A stretch of DNA of 64,000 nucleotides from Panulirus ornatus (taxonomy: Eukaryota; Arthropoda; Malacostraca; Decapoda; Palinuridae): the NCBI RefSeq assembly GCF_036320965.1, contig NC_092225.1, forward strand, positions 72,205,108-72,269,107. The letters are read 5' to 3'. Positions 32,110-43,488 of the stretch are shown here, in pieces. The translations under genes and the position numbers were made by a program. A model generated the notes under the pieces. That model worked only from the letters and a program-made list of their open reading frames with translations, was not told the DNA's origin and did not search any database. Each line of letters opens with the position of its first letter. The first letter of the stretch is position 1.

Positions 32110-32790
32110 GGATCTCAAAATATCGTGGTGTAAATATCTCAAGACGTATTCGAGAATCACCATGAAGGTGTCCACGATCCCCAGACATTTCGCCCTCCAT
32201 GTTTAGGACTTCCATAAATCGCGCCACTAAATACTGTGAGGACGTAAACAGAGGCGACAACGAACATATAATTACCTCAGTGCACCGGCGACAGCCGATG
32301 TTAGGGATCGTGTTACCACCTGATCTCGTCGTTAAAGGCCACTTAAGTATCAGGTGTACTCGTTGCTGAAGATCACTTTACATATTAGATGCACTCAAAG
32401 TTTGAGGTTAGGTTTGTAGATATCACTAGCACTCAAGTTATGGATCCCTGACACCCATACTCGAGGTCTGGTCCATGACAATTAACTGCATTTGATGGTG
32501 AAGGTCCCAGGTCGTCACCGGCACTTAATGTAAGGATGGCTAATTATTAATTGCATATCGAGAGCCATGACGTGATATCGTCAGCTGGTGATGTTCAGGA
32601 GAAAGAGAGAGAGACAATAATCACCAGGACTGAAACGCTGATCATATCAGGAGGTGCGATCTCAAAGGTAATATCACCACACAACTGCGTCCTTCAAACC
32701 TTGTGATGTGGACAGTATAATGCTTGGGCATGATGGCCAGTCTCCTCCCCACACCCTTTTGGGGTCACATCAAAGCCCAGGACACTATAT
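32110..32790. other. Unassigned sequence
   Basis: No gene, mobile element or clear array recognised. Confidence 0.4.
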
Positions 32791-32799
32791 AAAGAAGGG

Positions 32800-32955
32800 G
32801 TCGTACCATCGTTCCCAAAGAGTCGCATCGTCGTGCTCAAGCGTCGTACCGTCGTGCCCAAGAGTTGCTTCGTAGTAGAGAAGGGTCGTAAAGTCGTGTT
32901 CAAGGGTCGCTCCGTCGTGCCCAGGGGGTCTTATCGTCGCGCTCAAGGGATTAAA
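32800..32955. repeat. Degenerate about 27-bp repeat
   Basis: GGGTCGTAxxGTCGTGYYCAAG-like phrases occur about five times with drift. Confidence 0.6.
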
Positions 32956-33104
32956 GTGTCATGTCACAGGTGGGAACGAGGGAATCCATCGTGACAGAGG
33001 ATCGAATCCTGGCCAAATCTGCGAGGCAGACTCTCTCGCTAGGTCCTAAATTCCAGCACAGGGACAATCCTTGAGGACGTGGACCACTGGGTGAGGCGAG
33101 GGAG

Positions 33105-33512
33105 CATCCTCACCTCACCAGCACAACACCCTCGCACGTCGCCTCACCAGCACACCTCCTCTCCTCACCTCACCAGCACAACACCCTCGCACGTCGCCTC
33201 ACCAGCACACCTCCTCTCCTCACCTCACCAGCACAACACCCTCGCACGTCGCCTCACCAGCACACCTCCTCTCCTCACCTCACCAGCACAACACCCTCGC
33301 ACGTCGCCTCACCAGCACACCTCCTCTCCTCACCTCACCAGCACAACACCCTCGCACGTCGCCTCACCAGCACACCTCCTCTCCTCACCTCACCAGCACA
33401 ACACCCTCGCACGTCGCCTCACCAGCACACCTCCTCTCCTCACCTCACCAGCACAACACCCTCGCACGTCGCCTCACCAGCACACCTCCTCTCCTCACCT
33501 CACCAGCACAAC
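33105..33512. repeat. 55-bp minisatellite, 7.4 units, almost identical
   Basis: CACCAGCACAACACCCTCGC recurs at exactly 55-bp spacing with essentially no differences, indicating recent expansion. It contains an internal half-repeat (CACCTCACCAGCACA / GCCTCACCAGCACA). Confidence 0.97.
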
Positions 33513-33529
33513 ATCATGGGGTTAGCCAT

Positions 33530-34260
33530 AGCAATACCTGACGACCCTGTAGCGTTAGCTGGCCTTGTGCTGGCCTTGGTATAACTGCTGAAGCTTAGCC
33601 TAGGGTGAACGGATCCCCTTAACTTGGGTTCGGTTTGTCTGGGACGAATTGGGCCGAGTTACGATGGGAAGTTTATTGGAATAAACTGGATAAAACTGAC
33701 CTTTACTGAGGTTAGGCTGAACATGGTTGCAATGAACTTCAGTAAAGCAGGATAGGCTGGGGTCATCTGGATTACTTTGCAAATGATATGAACTTGAAGG
33801 GTTCGATTCTGATTCACCTTACGTCAGAATGGATCAGTGTGAATCGTTAACAAAACGAGTAAATAAAACAGAGATGAATAAGAACATAACCTGCAGATGA
33901 TACACACCAGAGATTATAATCACCTCAGACATCCTTCCCTTAGGTCTGTCATGTCTTCCTGGCGAGGCAGAGGATAGCAGAAGAAGATCTACTCCCTGTT
34001 TCTCTCACTCACAAACACCGCCTGTACTAAATTACATAACATGTGAGCATGAAGGTCCAACGCAATCAATTACAGTCGTTTTATCACGTCTTCTGACCGT
34101 GTTGTGAATCGTGTTATTACCCTGGTTTTGTCCCGTCACCTGGGAACTGTGGCCTCTGAACAGCACGTCAGGATAAGTCCAAGTTCACCACATCCACTAA
34201 CTACCCGATCATTATCATGCCTGTACCTAAGCCAACGAGGAAATTAAATGCATCTTAATG
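33530..34260. other. Unassigned sequence
   Basis: No gene or repeat recognised. Confidence 0.4.
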
Positions 34261-34264
34261 AGAA

Positions 34265-34266
<2 letters not shown>

Positions 34267-34312
<46 letters not shown>
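34267..34312. repeat. (TA)n microsatellite
   Basis: Abuts the truncated 5' side of SIDE copy 5. Confidence 0.96.
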
Positions 34313-34314
<2 letters not shown>

Positions 34315-34500
34315 AGCGGGGGGCTGGAAATCCTCCCCTCTCGTTTTTTTATTTTTTTTTTTTAATTTTCCAAAAGAAGGAACAGAGAAGAGGGCCAGGT
34401 GAGGATATTCCCTCAAAGGCCCAGTCCTCTGTTCTTAACGCTACCTCGCTATCGCGGGAAATAGCGAATAGTATGAAAAAAAAAAAAAAAAAAAAAAAAA
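34313..34500 (+). mobile_element. SIDE copy 5, 5'-truncated
   Basis: Starts at GAGCGGGGGGCTGGAAATCC, lacking the first 75-80 bp, and ends with tail motif (34438-34470) and a 25-bp A-run followed by short TA and GT runs. Confidence 0.87.
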
Positions 34501-34800
34501 TATATATGTGTGTGTGTGTGTGTGTGCGCCAGACCATTCCCAGCAGCCCCCCCCCCCCTCCCTCTGTGGTACACCAGTCCCTCCCGCCAGCCATACACCC
34601 TCCCGTGTCTGGCTGCACTATTCACTCTCCTCCATTCGCCTTAATGGTCGACCCAAGTTAACATTTCCATTTTCTTCGCAGGCTCTCAGCATCCCCCCCC
34701 CCCACCCCCAACATTTTCCTTTTAAAAACTTGTCTTTCTTCAACATTTTTCCCAACTGCTATTCATTCCCTCACCCACGACACCAAACCGTCTTTTCCAG

Positions 34801-34804
<4 letters not shown>

Positions 34805-34894
<90 letters not shown>
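34805..34894. repeat. (TA)n microsatellite
   Basis: One of the few long TA arrays with no recognised LINE or SIDE at either edge. Confidence 0.97.
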
Positions 34895-34896
<2 letters not shown>

Positions 34897-35134
34897 AAAC
34901 TCTACATATTCATAACACAGAATAATGTTTTACTGTATTAAGGCAAATTAGCTTTGAACTCTAAACATATACTCAATTCTTCCTTACATTTCCTTCATGG
35001 CCAGACACCTTCGTAATTCATGTACACCACACTAACTAACATTTATGTTTATCACTCTCAAACACAGATCAGCTTTTGTTCGATATCATTATCCCCTTCT
35101 GACACGTTCTTACCCTTCCTCATCTACTTATTAA

Positions 35135-35140
<6 letters not shown>

Positions 35141-35182
<42 letters not shown>
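35141..35182. repeat. (CT)n microsatellite
   Basis: Pure CT run. Confidence 0.96.
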
Positions 35183-35184
<2 letters not shown>

Positions 35185-35889
35185 AATTCATACATGATAA
35201 GCAACATGAACTTGTAAGGAAGATATCATCCGTTATCTATGCATGTGTGGGCGAGTACCGGATGGTGTACAGGAAGGAGGGAGGGAGGAATTCTTGGTGT
35301 GGACCGGCCGCTGTACCCGGCCGGAGTGCCAGGAGGGAAGGAGGGAGGGAGGGAGGGAAGGAGAGAGGGAGGGAGGGAGAGAGGGAGGGAGTCCTGGTGT
35401 GGACCGGCCCGGAGTGCCAAGAGGCATCTGGTATTGACACGAGCGAGGAGATACACCAGTCACGTGGACACATGAAAGACTTGTAAACACTCGAGGCCAA
35501 AGCCAGAAAAGGTTGAGAAACGGAATGGGAATATATGTTTTCACAACAGCCCGGGGTTCGACACCCTGCCAGATCACACAGTATTCCAGGGTTGGCGGCC
35601 GTGTGGGCGTGACCCCTGAGGCCGGGTCAATGATACATGCCTCAAGCCAGAACTCACGAGATCACGTCCAGGTTAAGGTATGGTGCAGCACAGCTGCTTC
35701 CAAAGGCTCATCGCCGAGTATCTGAGCCATTCAGTAAAACCAACGGACACACCTTGCAGTGTGTGTGTGCCTTCTGATACCCACCTCTTACGTGACTCGT
35801 ACTTCCCACGCTGATGGTACGGTCGCTCAAGTAGACTCCCGTCGTGGGTACTCGTAGGTATGCGCTCACACCTTCCCCCGGCGGTCGCA

Positions 35890-36235
35890 TAGCAGTTTAC
35901 CTGCTCCCCAGTAGCCGTCCAGCAGTTTACCTGCTCCCCAGTAGCCGTCCAGCAGTTTACCTGCTCCCCAGTAGCCGTCCAGCAGTTTACCTGCTCCCCA
36001 GTAGCCGCCCAGCAGTTTACCTGCTCCCCAGTAGCCGTCCAGCAGTTTACCTGCTCCCCAGTAGCCGCCCAGCAGTTTACCTGCTCCCCAGGTAGCCGTC
36101 CAGCAGGTTACCTGCTCCCCAGTAGCCGTCCAGCAGTTTACCTGCTCCCCAGTAGCCGTCCAGCAGTTTACCTGCTCCCCAGTAGCCGCCCAGCAGTTTA
36201 CCTGCTCCCCAGGTAGCCAGTCGTCCAGCAGTTTA
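35890..36235. repeat. 30-bp minisatellite, about 11.5 units
   Basis: Units CAGCAGTTTACCTGCTCCCC then AGTAGCCGTC. GTCC and GCCC variants are interspersed. AGCAG-TTTAC-CTGCT in each unit is an inverted repeat. The 30-bp period leaves frames open on both strands. Confidence 0.96.
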
Positions 36236-36366
36236 CCTGCCACCATCGAGCTGGGGGAGACAGACGACGAACTACGGGAGACCAACAAGTGAACGACAGA
36301 CACCAACATTATACACGGCGACCAGTCACGTACCCAGCCAGCCACACACACACACACACACACAAC

Positions 36367-36600
36367 CCAACAGTCAGTCAGTCAGTCAGTACCGTACATC
36401 TCCCAACAGTCAGTCAGTCAGTCAGTACTGTACATCTCCCAACAGTCAGTCAGTCAGTACCGTACATCTCCCAACAGTCAGTCAGTCAGTCAGTACTGTA
36501 CATCTCCCAACAGTCAGTCAGTCAGTCAGTACTGTACATCTCCCAACAGTCAGTCAGTCAGTACTGTACATCTCCCAACAGTCAGTCAGTCAGTCAGTAA
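36367..36600. repeat. CAGT-rich tandem repeat, about 7 units of 32-36 bp
   Basis: CCCAACAGTCAGTCAGTCAG with a variable number of CAGT steps, then TACTGTACATCT or TACCGTACATCT. Confidence 0.93.
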
Positions 36601-36694
36601 GCAGTGAGGAGTCGTGCAGGACACAAGGTAGCCACGAGGGAAAATGGTGAGTCTGACTGAGAAACGGATTACCATACCTCACCTTACCACTCGA

Positions 36695-37020
36695 AATCTT
36701 TCTCCCCTTATCTTTCTCCCGCTATCTTTCTACCGTTATCTTTCTATTGTGATATTTCTCCCGTTATCTTTCTACTATAATATTTCTCCCGTTATCTTTC
36801 TACTGTTATCTTTCTCCCGTTATCTTTCTACTATAATATTTCTCCCGTTATCTTTCTACTGTTATCTTTCTGCCGTTATCTTTCTACCGTTATCTTTCTA
36901 CTGTTATCTTTCTCCCGTTATCTTTCTACTGTTATCTTTCTGCCGTTATCTTTCTACCGTTATCTTTCTACTGTTATCTTTCTCCCGTTATCTTTCTACT
37001 GTTATCTTTCTCATTATCAT
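36695..37020. repeat. 15-bp minisatellite
   Basis: Units TTATCTTTCTMCYGT (about 21 copies) with mixed variants; translates as FLPLS/FYCYL repeats. Confidence 0.92.
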
Positions 37021-37231
37021 TCTAAACATTCCGGAGCCACCTGACCTGACGGGGGCGAGAGCCAAGTAGCACGTGACCTTACTTGACCTTGACCCCTGCC
37101 GGCCAATAAGGTCAACTGTTGTGCAGCCCAATAATTTCCCTGCGTCCAGGTTAAAGGTACGCTTCCCTTTGGCGTACGGCTCAAGCGACGCAGACATTCA
37201 GCGTAAAGTTAAAGCACAGCTGACGTTATGA

Positions 37232-37234
<3 letters not shown>

Positions 37235-37276
<42 letters not shown>
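37235..37276. repeat. (CA)n microsatellite
   Basis: Pure CA run. Confidence 0.96.
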
Positions 37277-37319
37277 GGCTTCCTGCGTTAAGCCATAAGT
37301 ACGCAACCAGCCCGTACTG

Positions 37320-37720
37320 CGTAAAACGGAACAAAGCGTCGATCCTGGAGTAAAGTTAAACACATTCTGCTCCGGAAGTAGAGTTTAAGGCCACACTCCT
37401 TGCCTACGTAGAGTTCGGCAATCACATGATGGGTAGAGGTGAACGCAAAATTCGCTTCCTTCGTAAAGTGAAACGCACATATGGTTCATGAATATGTACA
37501 AGTAAATGCACATTCGGTTCCTTCGTAAAGTTAAACGCATATGTAATTCCTAGGTAACATTAAAGACACATCTGGCTCCTGAAAAAAAAAAAAGTTAAAC
37601 GTAAAGTTAAAGGAAACGTAAAGTTAAAGGAAATTCGCTGCCTGCGTATAGTTAAACGCACTTTCGCTTCATTTGCCAAGTTCAATATGAGTTCGATTTT
37701 TCATTGGAGTTGAGGGCACA
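37320..37720. repeat. Degenerate repeat with GTAAAGTTAAACGCAC core
   Basis: GTAAAGTTAAACGCA-like phrases followed by TTCGSTTCCTNCG recur about every 50 bp with heavy drift. Confidence 0.6.
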
Positions 37721-38039
37721 CTGGCTGCCACCGTGCCGTTAATGGCACGCTGGTCACTTTGGAGGAGCAAGGTGTCTTTCTTCAAGACAAACGCAGTATG
37801 AATTATTATGTAGAGGTGGGGACATGGTGGCTTCCTGTCTAGTGCCATAACTGCTGTTCATGTAGAGTTACCAGGTTGTTTATTGTCTGTGTAGAGTCGT
37901 TGGCAAGTCACCTGGCTACCGTACAGTTAAAACCTCACTCCGTTTAAACTCATACTACGTCCCTGAATCTAGTAAACACACACACGCACACACACATACA
38001 CACACTTCACACGTCCACTCATAAACGTACACTGTATTT

Positions 38040-38225
38040 CCAGCATCGACTTAAACGCACAGTGATAACCTAAGTTACGAGTCAACGAGTTAAACGCACA
38101 CTGACATTCTTCGTCGACTTAAACGCACAGTAATAACCTAAGTTAAGAGTCAACGAGTTAAACGCACACTGACATTCTTCGAACGCACACTGACATCCTT
38201 CGTCGACTTAAACGCTCTGTCGTTA
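38040..38225. repeat. About 70-bp tandem repeat, 2-3 units
   Basis: GAGTTAAACGCACACTGACA and TCGACTTAAACGCACAGT recur. The core resembles that of the preceding degenerate repeat, so both may share an origin. Confidence 0.75.
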
Positions 38226-38629
38226 AATTAAGGCGCGGTCACACTGACGTTGTAGGACGCCTTGTTTACTTACAGTCACCTTATACGTTTACGCTGGCCG
38301 GGAGACGCGTCCGTGGCTCGGGGCATGACCCACGACTGATGCTCGCTCCCATTAATCCACTATAGCGACTAATTAATCCCACTAAAAGTGTTGGTAGCTC
38401 TAATGACCTCGTTAAACTTGTGGGGAGGAGGAGTGAGGAGTGGGGGGGTTAAATATAAAGTGCTACTGTAAACAAACCCATCAGGGGATTCTGAGCGCCA
38501 TTCCGCGAGGCGCACGCGCAGAATGGGGGAAGTTGTGTAACCGTCTCCTGTGTTCCGTCAGCTTGAAAGACAAATACACGGTGTTGGCACAAGACAATGC
38601 TATACGTGGATATAAACATACAAGCTTGT

Positions 38630-38790
38630 ATCTGTATCATCATGTACGACAATCATCATGTATCTGTATCTGTATCATCATGTATCTGTATCATCATGTA
38701 TCTGTATCATCATGTATCTGTATCATCATGTCGCTGTATCATCATGTATCTGTATCATCATGTATCTGTATCATCATGTACGACAACCCT
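38630..38790. repeat. 18-bp minisatellite
   Basis: Units ATCATCATGTATCTGT repeat about nine times with small changes. Confidence 0.9.
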
Positions 38791-38938
38791 CATCCTCCAC
38801 ATCCAGGGAGGTCCTCCTTCCCTCTAAAGGCTGCGCTACAGTCAGAAGCAGGGGCAGGATGGACTCCCTAAAAGCAAGACGTTCTCTCACGAGAATGCAC
38901 GCTCAGCTGTCGGTGATATAACCTTGCCTGAGGTGTCC

Positions 38939-38939
38939 A

Positions 38940-39019
<80 letters not shown>
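38939..39019. repeat. Compound (CA)n(TA)n microsatellite
   Basis: CA run to 38962, then TA run. Confidence 0.96.
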
Positions 39020-39023
<4 letters not shown>

Positions 39024-39064
39024 ATCGTGGACAGGAAAGCCAGCATGACCTCAACGTATTTAGT

Positions 39065-39130
39065 GGTCTCCTGGCTCAGCTGCCAGGGGCCGGGGTAGCC
39101 GGGTTCGAACCCCCATCCCACCCGACACAA
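39065..39130 (+). other. tRNA-like promoter boxes, possible tRNA-derived SINE remnant
   Basis: TGGCTCAGCTG (39072-39082) fits the RNA polymerase III A box and GGTTCGAACCC (39102-39112) fits the B box. They are only 30 bp apart, shorter than in a real tRNA gene, and no cloverleaf can be drawn, so a tRNA gene is unlikely. Confidence 0.25.
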
Positions 39131-39267
39131 TAACCCAGGAAATGGCGCCATAAACCCACTGCCGCCTCCTATGCCTCAATTTCCGGGTATTTACTTAGCA
39201 ACGCTGCGGACGGCCAAGTGTTGGCCCTGGCGACCTTGTGGCCAGCGCTCCCAGCGGCAGGAGTTGC

Positions 39268-39271
<4 letters not shown>

Positions 39272-39327
<56 letters not shown>

Positions 39328-39338
39328 TGTGTCTGTGT

Positions 39339-39391
<53 letters not shown>

Positions 39392-39402
39392 TGTGTCTGT
39401 GT

Positions 39403-39463
<61 letters not shown>

Positions 39464-39474
39464 TGTGTCTGTGT

Positions 39475-39551
<77 letters not shown>

Positions 39552-39564
39552 TGTGTGTGTGTGT
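39272..39564. repeat. (GT)n microsatellite with regular interruptions
   Basis: About 290 bp of GT, broken three times by the same phrase TCTGTGTCTGTGTGGGTG near 39327, 39391 and 39462, plus a final GGG near 39547. Confidence 0.97.
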
Positions 39565-39668
39565 CATTACTATTTGTGTGTTACGGGGAGAGAGTTTTAC
39601 ATTCGCGTTGCCCCGTGTTAAGACTTAACCTTGTATGTAGGTATAATGTCTTTACTCCTATGTATGTG

Positions 39669-39671
<3 letters not shown>

Positions 39672-39711
<40 letters not shown>
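39672..39711. repeat. (CA)n microsatellite
   Basis: Pure CA run. Confidence 0.96.
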
Positions 39712-39829
39712 GCCTAAGCCAGGTAACCTTTTCATCAACTCTCGGTAGTTCATGAGTCACCACCTCAGCCGGGGAACACATGTAATATTCCTCACCTCCA
39801 GGACAAGCGTGAACAACCCCAGGTGATGA

Positions 39830-39830
<1 letters not shown>

Positions 39831-39881
<51 letters not shown>
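39831..39881. repeat. (CA)n microsatellite
   Basis: Pure CA run. Confidence 0.96.
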
Positions 39882-39883
<2 letters not shown>

Positions 39884-39889
39884 CAGTTA

Positions 39890-41190
39890 TACACTGAAAT
39901 CGGCACGTGTGTTCCTTTAGACCATCGGAAGGCGCATTCAGAACACAGACGAGAGCAAAAACCTTCCAGACACTATACAGACAAGCAGACACACAGCCAA
40001 GCCGCTATACACACCTTCCCGTTCCTCCAAGCAAGAAATAATTGAAGTATGACAATTATCTCTCCACGACCCAGGGTAACGACACACCAATATGGTACAG
40101 TTGCCTCACCATGTCACATATAAACGAAACTGAAGGGAGTTTTGAAAGTTACGTCACAAAGACACATCAGATGACCAGGACGATTCTTATTGTGGCTGTA
40201 CCTAATGTTTTCGTTCACTCGCTCATCCCCCAAGAGCGCTGTACACCCAACGAAAAAGTTAATCTCACATTACTCTGTTAGACAATGAGACAACGGACGA
40301 AGGATTCTGACAAACGCTCTAAGGTCTTGACTCACTCTACCAGCTCTGCTTTCAATACATTTCTAAACATACGCAAAATAAAGTATACTATACTGAGTAT
40401 ACTGTTTATAAAAACTTATAATGCATCTCATTCATCTCACTATACAGAACAGATACAATAATCATCTGGAAAATCGTCTCGCATCCACATTGCCACACAC
40501 TACAACAACCGCAGTGTTCATTCTCAAACGCATCGTGCCCTTCCGTACAGATATTTTCTTTGCTGTGTGTATATCGTGGGCCCAGGCTGGTCGCTTAGAG
40601 GATCTGGTCAATAATCATGTGTACCTGGCTCAGACTAGGATGTGTATATATGTACGTATGTATGTATGTATGTATGTACGTATAGCGTTAATGAGATGGC
40701 CTTGGTTAAGGCAGTCAGTCTCTCGTGCAGTATCATGATAACGTAACCTCCACCTCAATACATAATGGTATATGAGAGGACGGGTAACGCCAGGGAACAA
40801 AACCCAGGGTAATTACTGGCATCGCTCAACACCGCGTCAGGAGAGATTCCACACCGTATTGGCCATCAGTGACAGCACACGAAGGCGCTTTATACCAAGG
40901 GTAATCACTCAGCCACACCGTGTAAGGCGTACGGTCATAACGACTCACCTACGGGACGTCGAGGATTCGAACCCGGGGTTCATGCCCATTACTGACACAT
41001 ACAGAGGTTCCCTGCTTTGTGACGTTCGTAATGACAGAGACTCTCTGACCTGAAGGTTTGGTTAGCAGAGGGATTCGACCCAAGGCTCACCACATATCAC
41101 ACGTGGAGCACCGACATCCAACACTCCCCCACACACCCACCTACGTCGAGTATGGTCTGTCCTGCGCAAATGAAGCCATTGTTCTTTTGT
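39890..41190. other. Unassigned sequence
   Basis: Short open frames (40042-40281, 40421-40738, 40772-41053) carry no motif I know. A GTAT run lies at 40655-40682. GGATTCGAACCCGG (40963-40976) is the complement of a B-box-like motif without an A box. Confidence 0.35.
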
Positions 41191-41193
41191 TCC

Positions 41194-41245
41194 TGACGCT
41201 ACCTCGATGAGGCGGGAGAGGCAATCTAATCTAGGGGAAAAATAA
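41194..41245 (+). mobile_element. Solo RTE-like tail
   Basis: GTTCCTGACGCTACCTCGAT then GAGGCGGGAGAGGCAATCTA resembles the LINE tail motif and is followed by an A-rich stretch. No other RTE sequence attached. Confidence 0.45.
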
Positions 41246-41326
41246 TAAAATCCTTTAGAAATTATTTTTCTTTCATGGGAACATTTCCTCGTGAGGTGGG
41301 ATTCGAACCCTTCCTTTGCAACAATC

Positions 41327-41327
<1 letters not shown>

Positions 41328-41407
<80 letters not shown>
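41328..41407. repeat. (CT)n microsatellite
   Basis: Pure CT run. Confidence 0.97.
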
Positions 41408-41412
<5 letters not shown>

Positions 41413-41653
41413 CTGCTTCTCATAACAGCGAGAAATATCATCATATAAACACCAAAGTTTCAGAATAAAGATAAACGAAACCATCCTTGAGGAAAACTCC
41501 ATCAGACGCACAGAGGATAAATAGACAAATCTTGAACCGTGAAGTTCAGTGAAGTGTAATAACACCGACGAAGAAAATTCATGAATTTTGAAATGTATTA
41601 AAAATAAACCTCAATTCGTATTCAGTTCGCACATCTCATTGCGTGTGTGTGAG

Positions 41654-41655
<2 letters not shown>

Positions 41656-41739
<84 letters not shown>
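41656..41739. repeat. (GA)n microsatellite
   Basis: Pure GA run, complementary to the CT array 250 bp upstream, so the two form an inverted pair. Confidence 0.97.
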
Positions 41740-41740
<1 letters not shown>

Positions 41741-41744
41741 ACAT

Positions 41745-42925
41745 CAAAGACGCGAGTGATCTTCGCCAAGTACAGCAGGCAGCGTGCGTGAGTGCTACCT
41801 CCTCACCATCCCCAGCGTGCACGGCGGCCAGCAGTCATTCCAGCCAGCGCGTAACTCGCTTCAAGGGGATGAAATCAGGTCGGTGGCGAGTGTCCCGCCG
41901 TCTCTTTAATTATGGCAAGTGACGGTGTTATAACCCTTGTGGGACGACGACGGCAGAGCACCGCGGGACGACAACCCGATAACCTTTGGGTAGGACGACC
42001 TGACCTTTGAACCTGTCTCTGAAAGGTAGAGTATATCAGAACACCTTATGGGTCCATACTGCCGTGAGCACACACACACACACACACACACACAATGCAT
42101 CAACGAGAAGATGCTTCTCAACTTCAGTCACTAAACTAAAGAAAAGAAAATAAGATCTATCAGAGAAGGTCTAGAGGAGAGGATCAAAGATGGTTCCCGA
42201 ACCAGGAAGGCCGAGTTACTGTGACGTGTTAAGAGGTCACACACTCGACCACTATAGATGAGAGAAGAGTAAGGGGTGAGTCGATCACGATCAATATGTA
42301 AGTTCATAAAAAAGAAATATACAGGTGTCACCAGTGAACAGTTCTTTGTTACCAGAAGAGCCAGAAGCCGTTACAAAACTCTGAAGCAATACAGTGATAC
42401 AATCATAAGTGCTGCCAACACACAAAGGTGAAAATATTGTACTGTACGAACACGTCATCGTAACTAAGTACACACACTCGAGCACGTCTCCCTCCCTCGT
42501 AGTGTACTAATAAGGTAATTACATACCCGGACGATGGCCGGATAACCCGCCCCATGTTGTGGGCTGGGATGGTGGCAGATTAAGAAATTAGGAACACGTG
42601 AACCAGCGGACAAATGGTTATAATCAACTTGTCCCAACCAAATATTGGTGTGGTAAATTTCAGATCCCGGGTGTGCGGCTCTATCCCAGGCTCCAGTTTT
42701 CCATCCCACCAGGTGAACATTGTCGTTACAACGACGTGAAGCAAAGATCAATAAGTAGTTATCAGTGTTCTTATATTACGCAGGCCGCTCACCTCCATGC
42801 GCACCGGTGTACACTGCAGGTCTTTGTGTGGGAGGGTCTGGCTGCTGCACACACACTATCATAATGTACTACACTATGTATGTCCCACGTTATGACTGTG
42901 TCCTCATACGATATCTCTTCCCATA
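41745..42925. other. Unassigned sequence
   Basis: Contains a short CA run (42069-42094). No gene or mobile element recognised. Confidence 0.4.
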
Positions 42926-42926
42926 G

Positions 42927-42930
<4 letters not shown>

Positions 42931-43017
<87 letters not shown>
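42931..43017. repeat. (TA)n microsatellite
   Basis: Abuts the tail of SIDE copy 6. Confidence 0.97.
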
Positions 43018-43019
<2 letters not shown>

Positions 43020-43186
43020 TTTTCTTTCATACTATTCGCCATTTCCCGCATTAGCGAGGCTGCGTTAAGAACAGAGGACTGGACCTCTGAGGGAATATCG
43101 TCACCTGGTCCCCCCCCCCCTCTGTCCCTTCCTTTGGAAAATTAAAAAAAAACTGAGAGGGGAGGATTTCCAGCCCCCCGCTCCCA
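43018..43186 (-). mobile_element. SIDE copy 6, 5'-truncated
   Basis: Minus strand, from GGGAGCGGGGGGCTGG (43186 down) to the tail motif at 43035-43070. Lacks the first 80 bp. Head-to-head with SIDE copy 7 across 20 bp of TA. Confidence 0.87.
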
Positions 43187-43188
43187 CA

Positions 43189-43206
43189 TATATATATATA
43201 TATATA
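43189..43206. repeat. Short (TA)n spacer
   Basis: Separates head-to-head SIDE copies 6 and 7. Confidence 0.9.
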
Positions 43207-43441
43207 TATCCCTGGGGATAGGGGAGAAAGAATACTTCCCACGTATTCCCTGCGTGTCGTAGAAGGCGACTAAAAGGGGAGGGAGCGGGTGGCTGGAAAT
43301 CCTCCCCTCTCGTTTTTTTTTTTTAATTTTCCAAAAGAAGGAACAGAGAAGGGGGCCAGGTGAGGATTTTCCCTGCAAGGCCCAGTCCTCTGTTCTTAAC
43401 GCTACCTCGCAAACGCGGGAAATGGCGAATAGTATGAAAAA
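43207..43441 (+). mobile_element. SIDE copy 7
   Basis: Full-length, from TATCCCTGGGGATAGGGG to GAATAGTATGAAAA, followed by 20 bp of TA and the T-run of a minus-strand LINE. Confidence 0.9.

Positions 43442-43459
<18 letters not shown>

Positions 43460-43488
<29 letters not shown>

Noticed and set aside
35866..36363. A 165-codon GAGKLLDGYW repeat protein on the minus strand
   Set aside because: A 30-bp minisatellite open on both strands; no conserved non-repeat region.
39171..39755. Long frames reading VCVCVC, THTHTH, IYIYIY, RERERE or SLSLSL over microsatellites
   Set aside because: Dinucleotide runs are open in every frame that avoids TA-type stops; these are arithmetic artefacts.
40950..41000. 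tRNA gene on the minus strand from a GGTTCGAATCC-type box
   Set aside because: No A box at the right distance and no cloverleaf can be drawn.
41328..41739. CT and GA arrays 250 bp apart as a designed inverted repeat
   Set aside because: Such pairs (also 61288-61463) are expected by chance given how many GA/CT runs the window contains.
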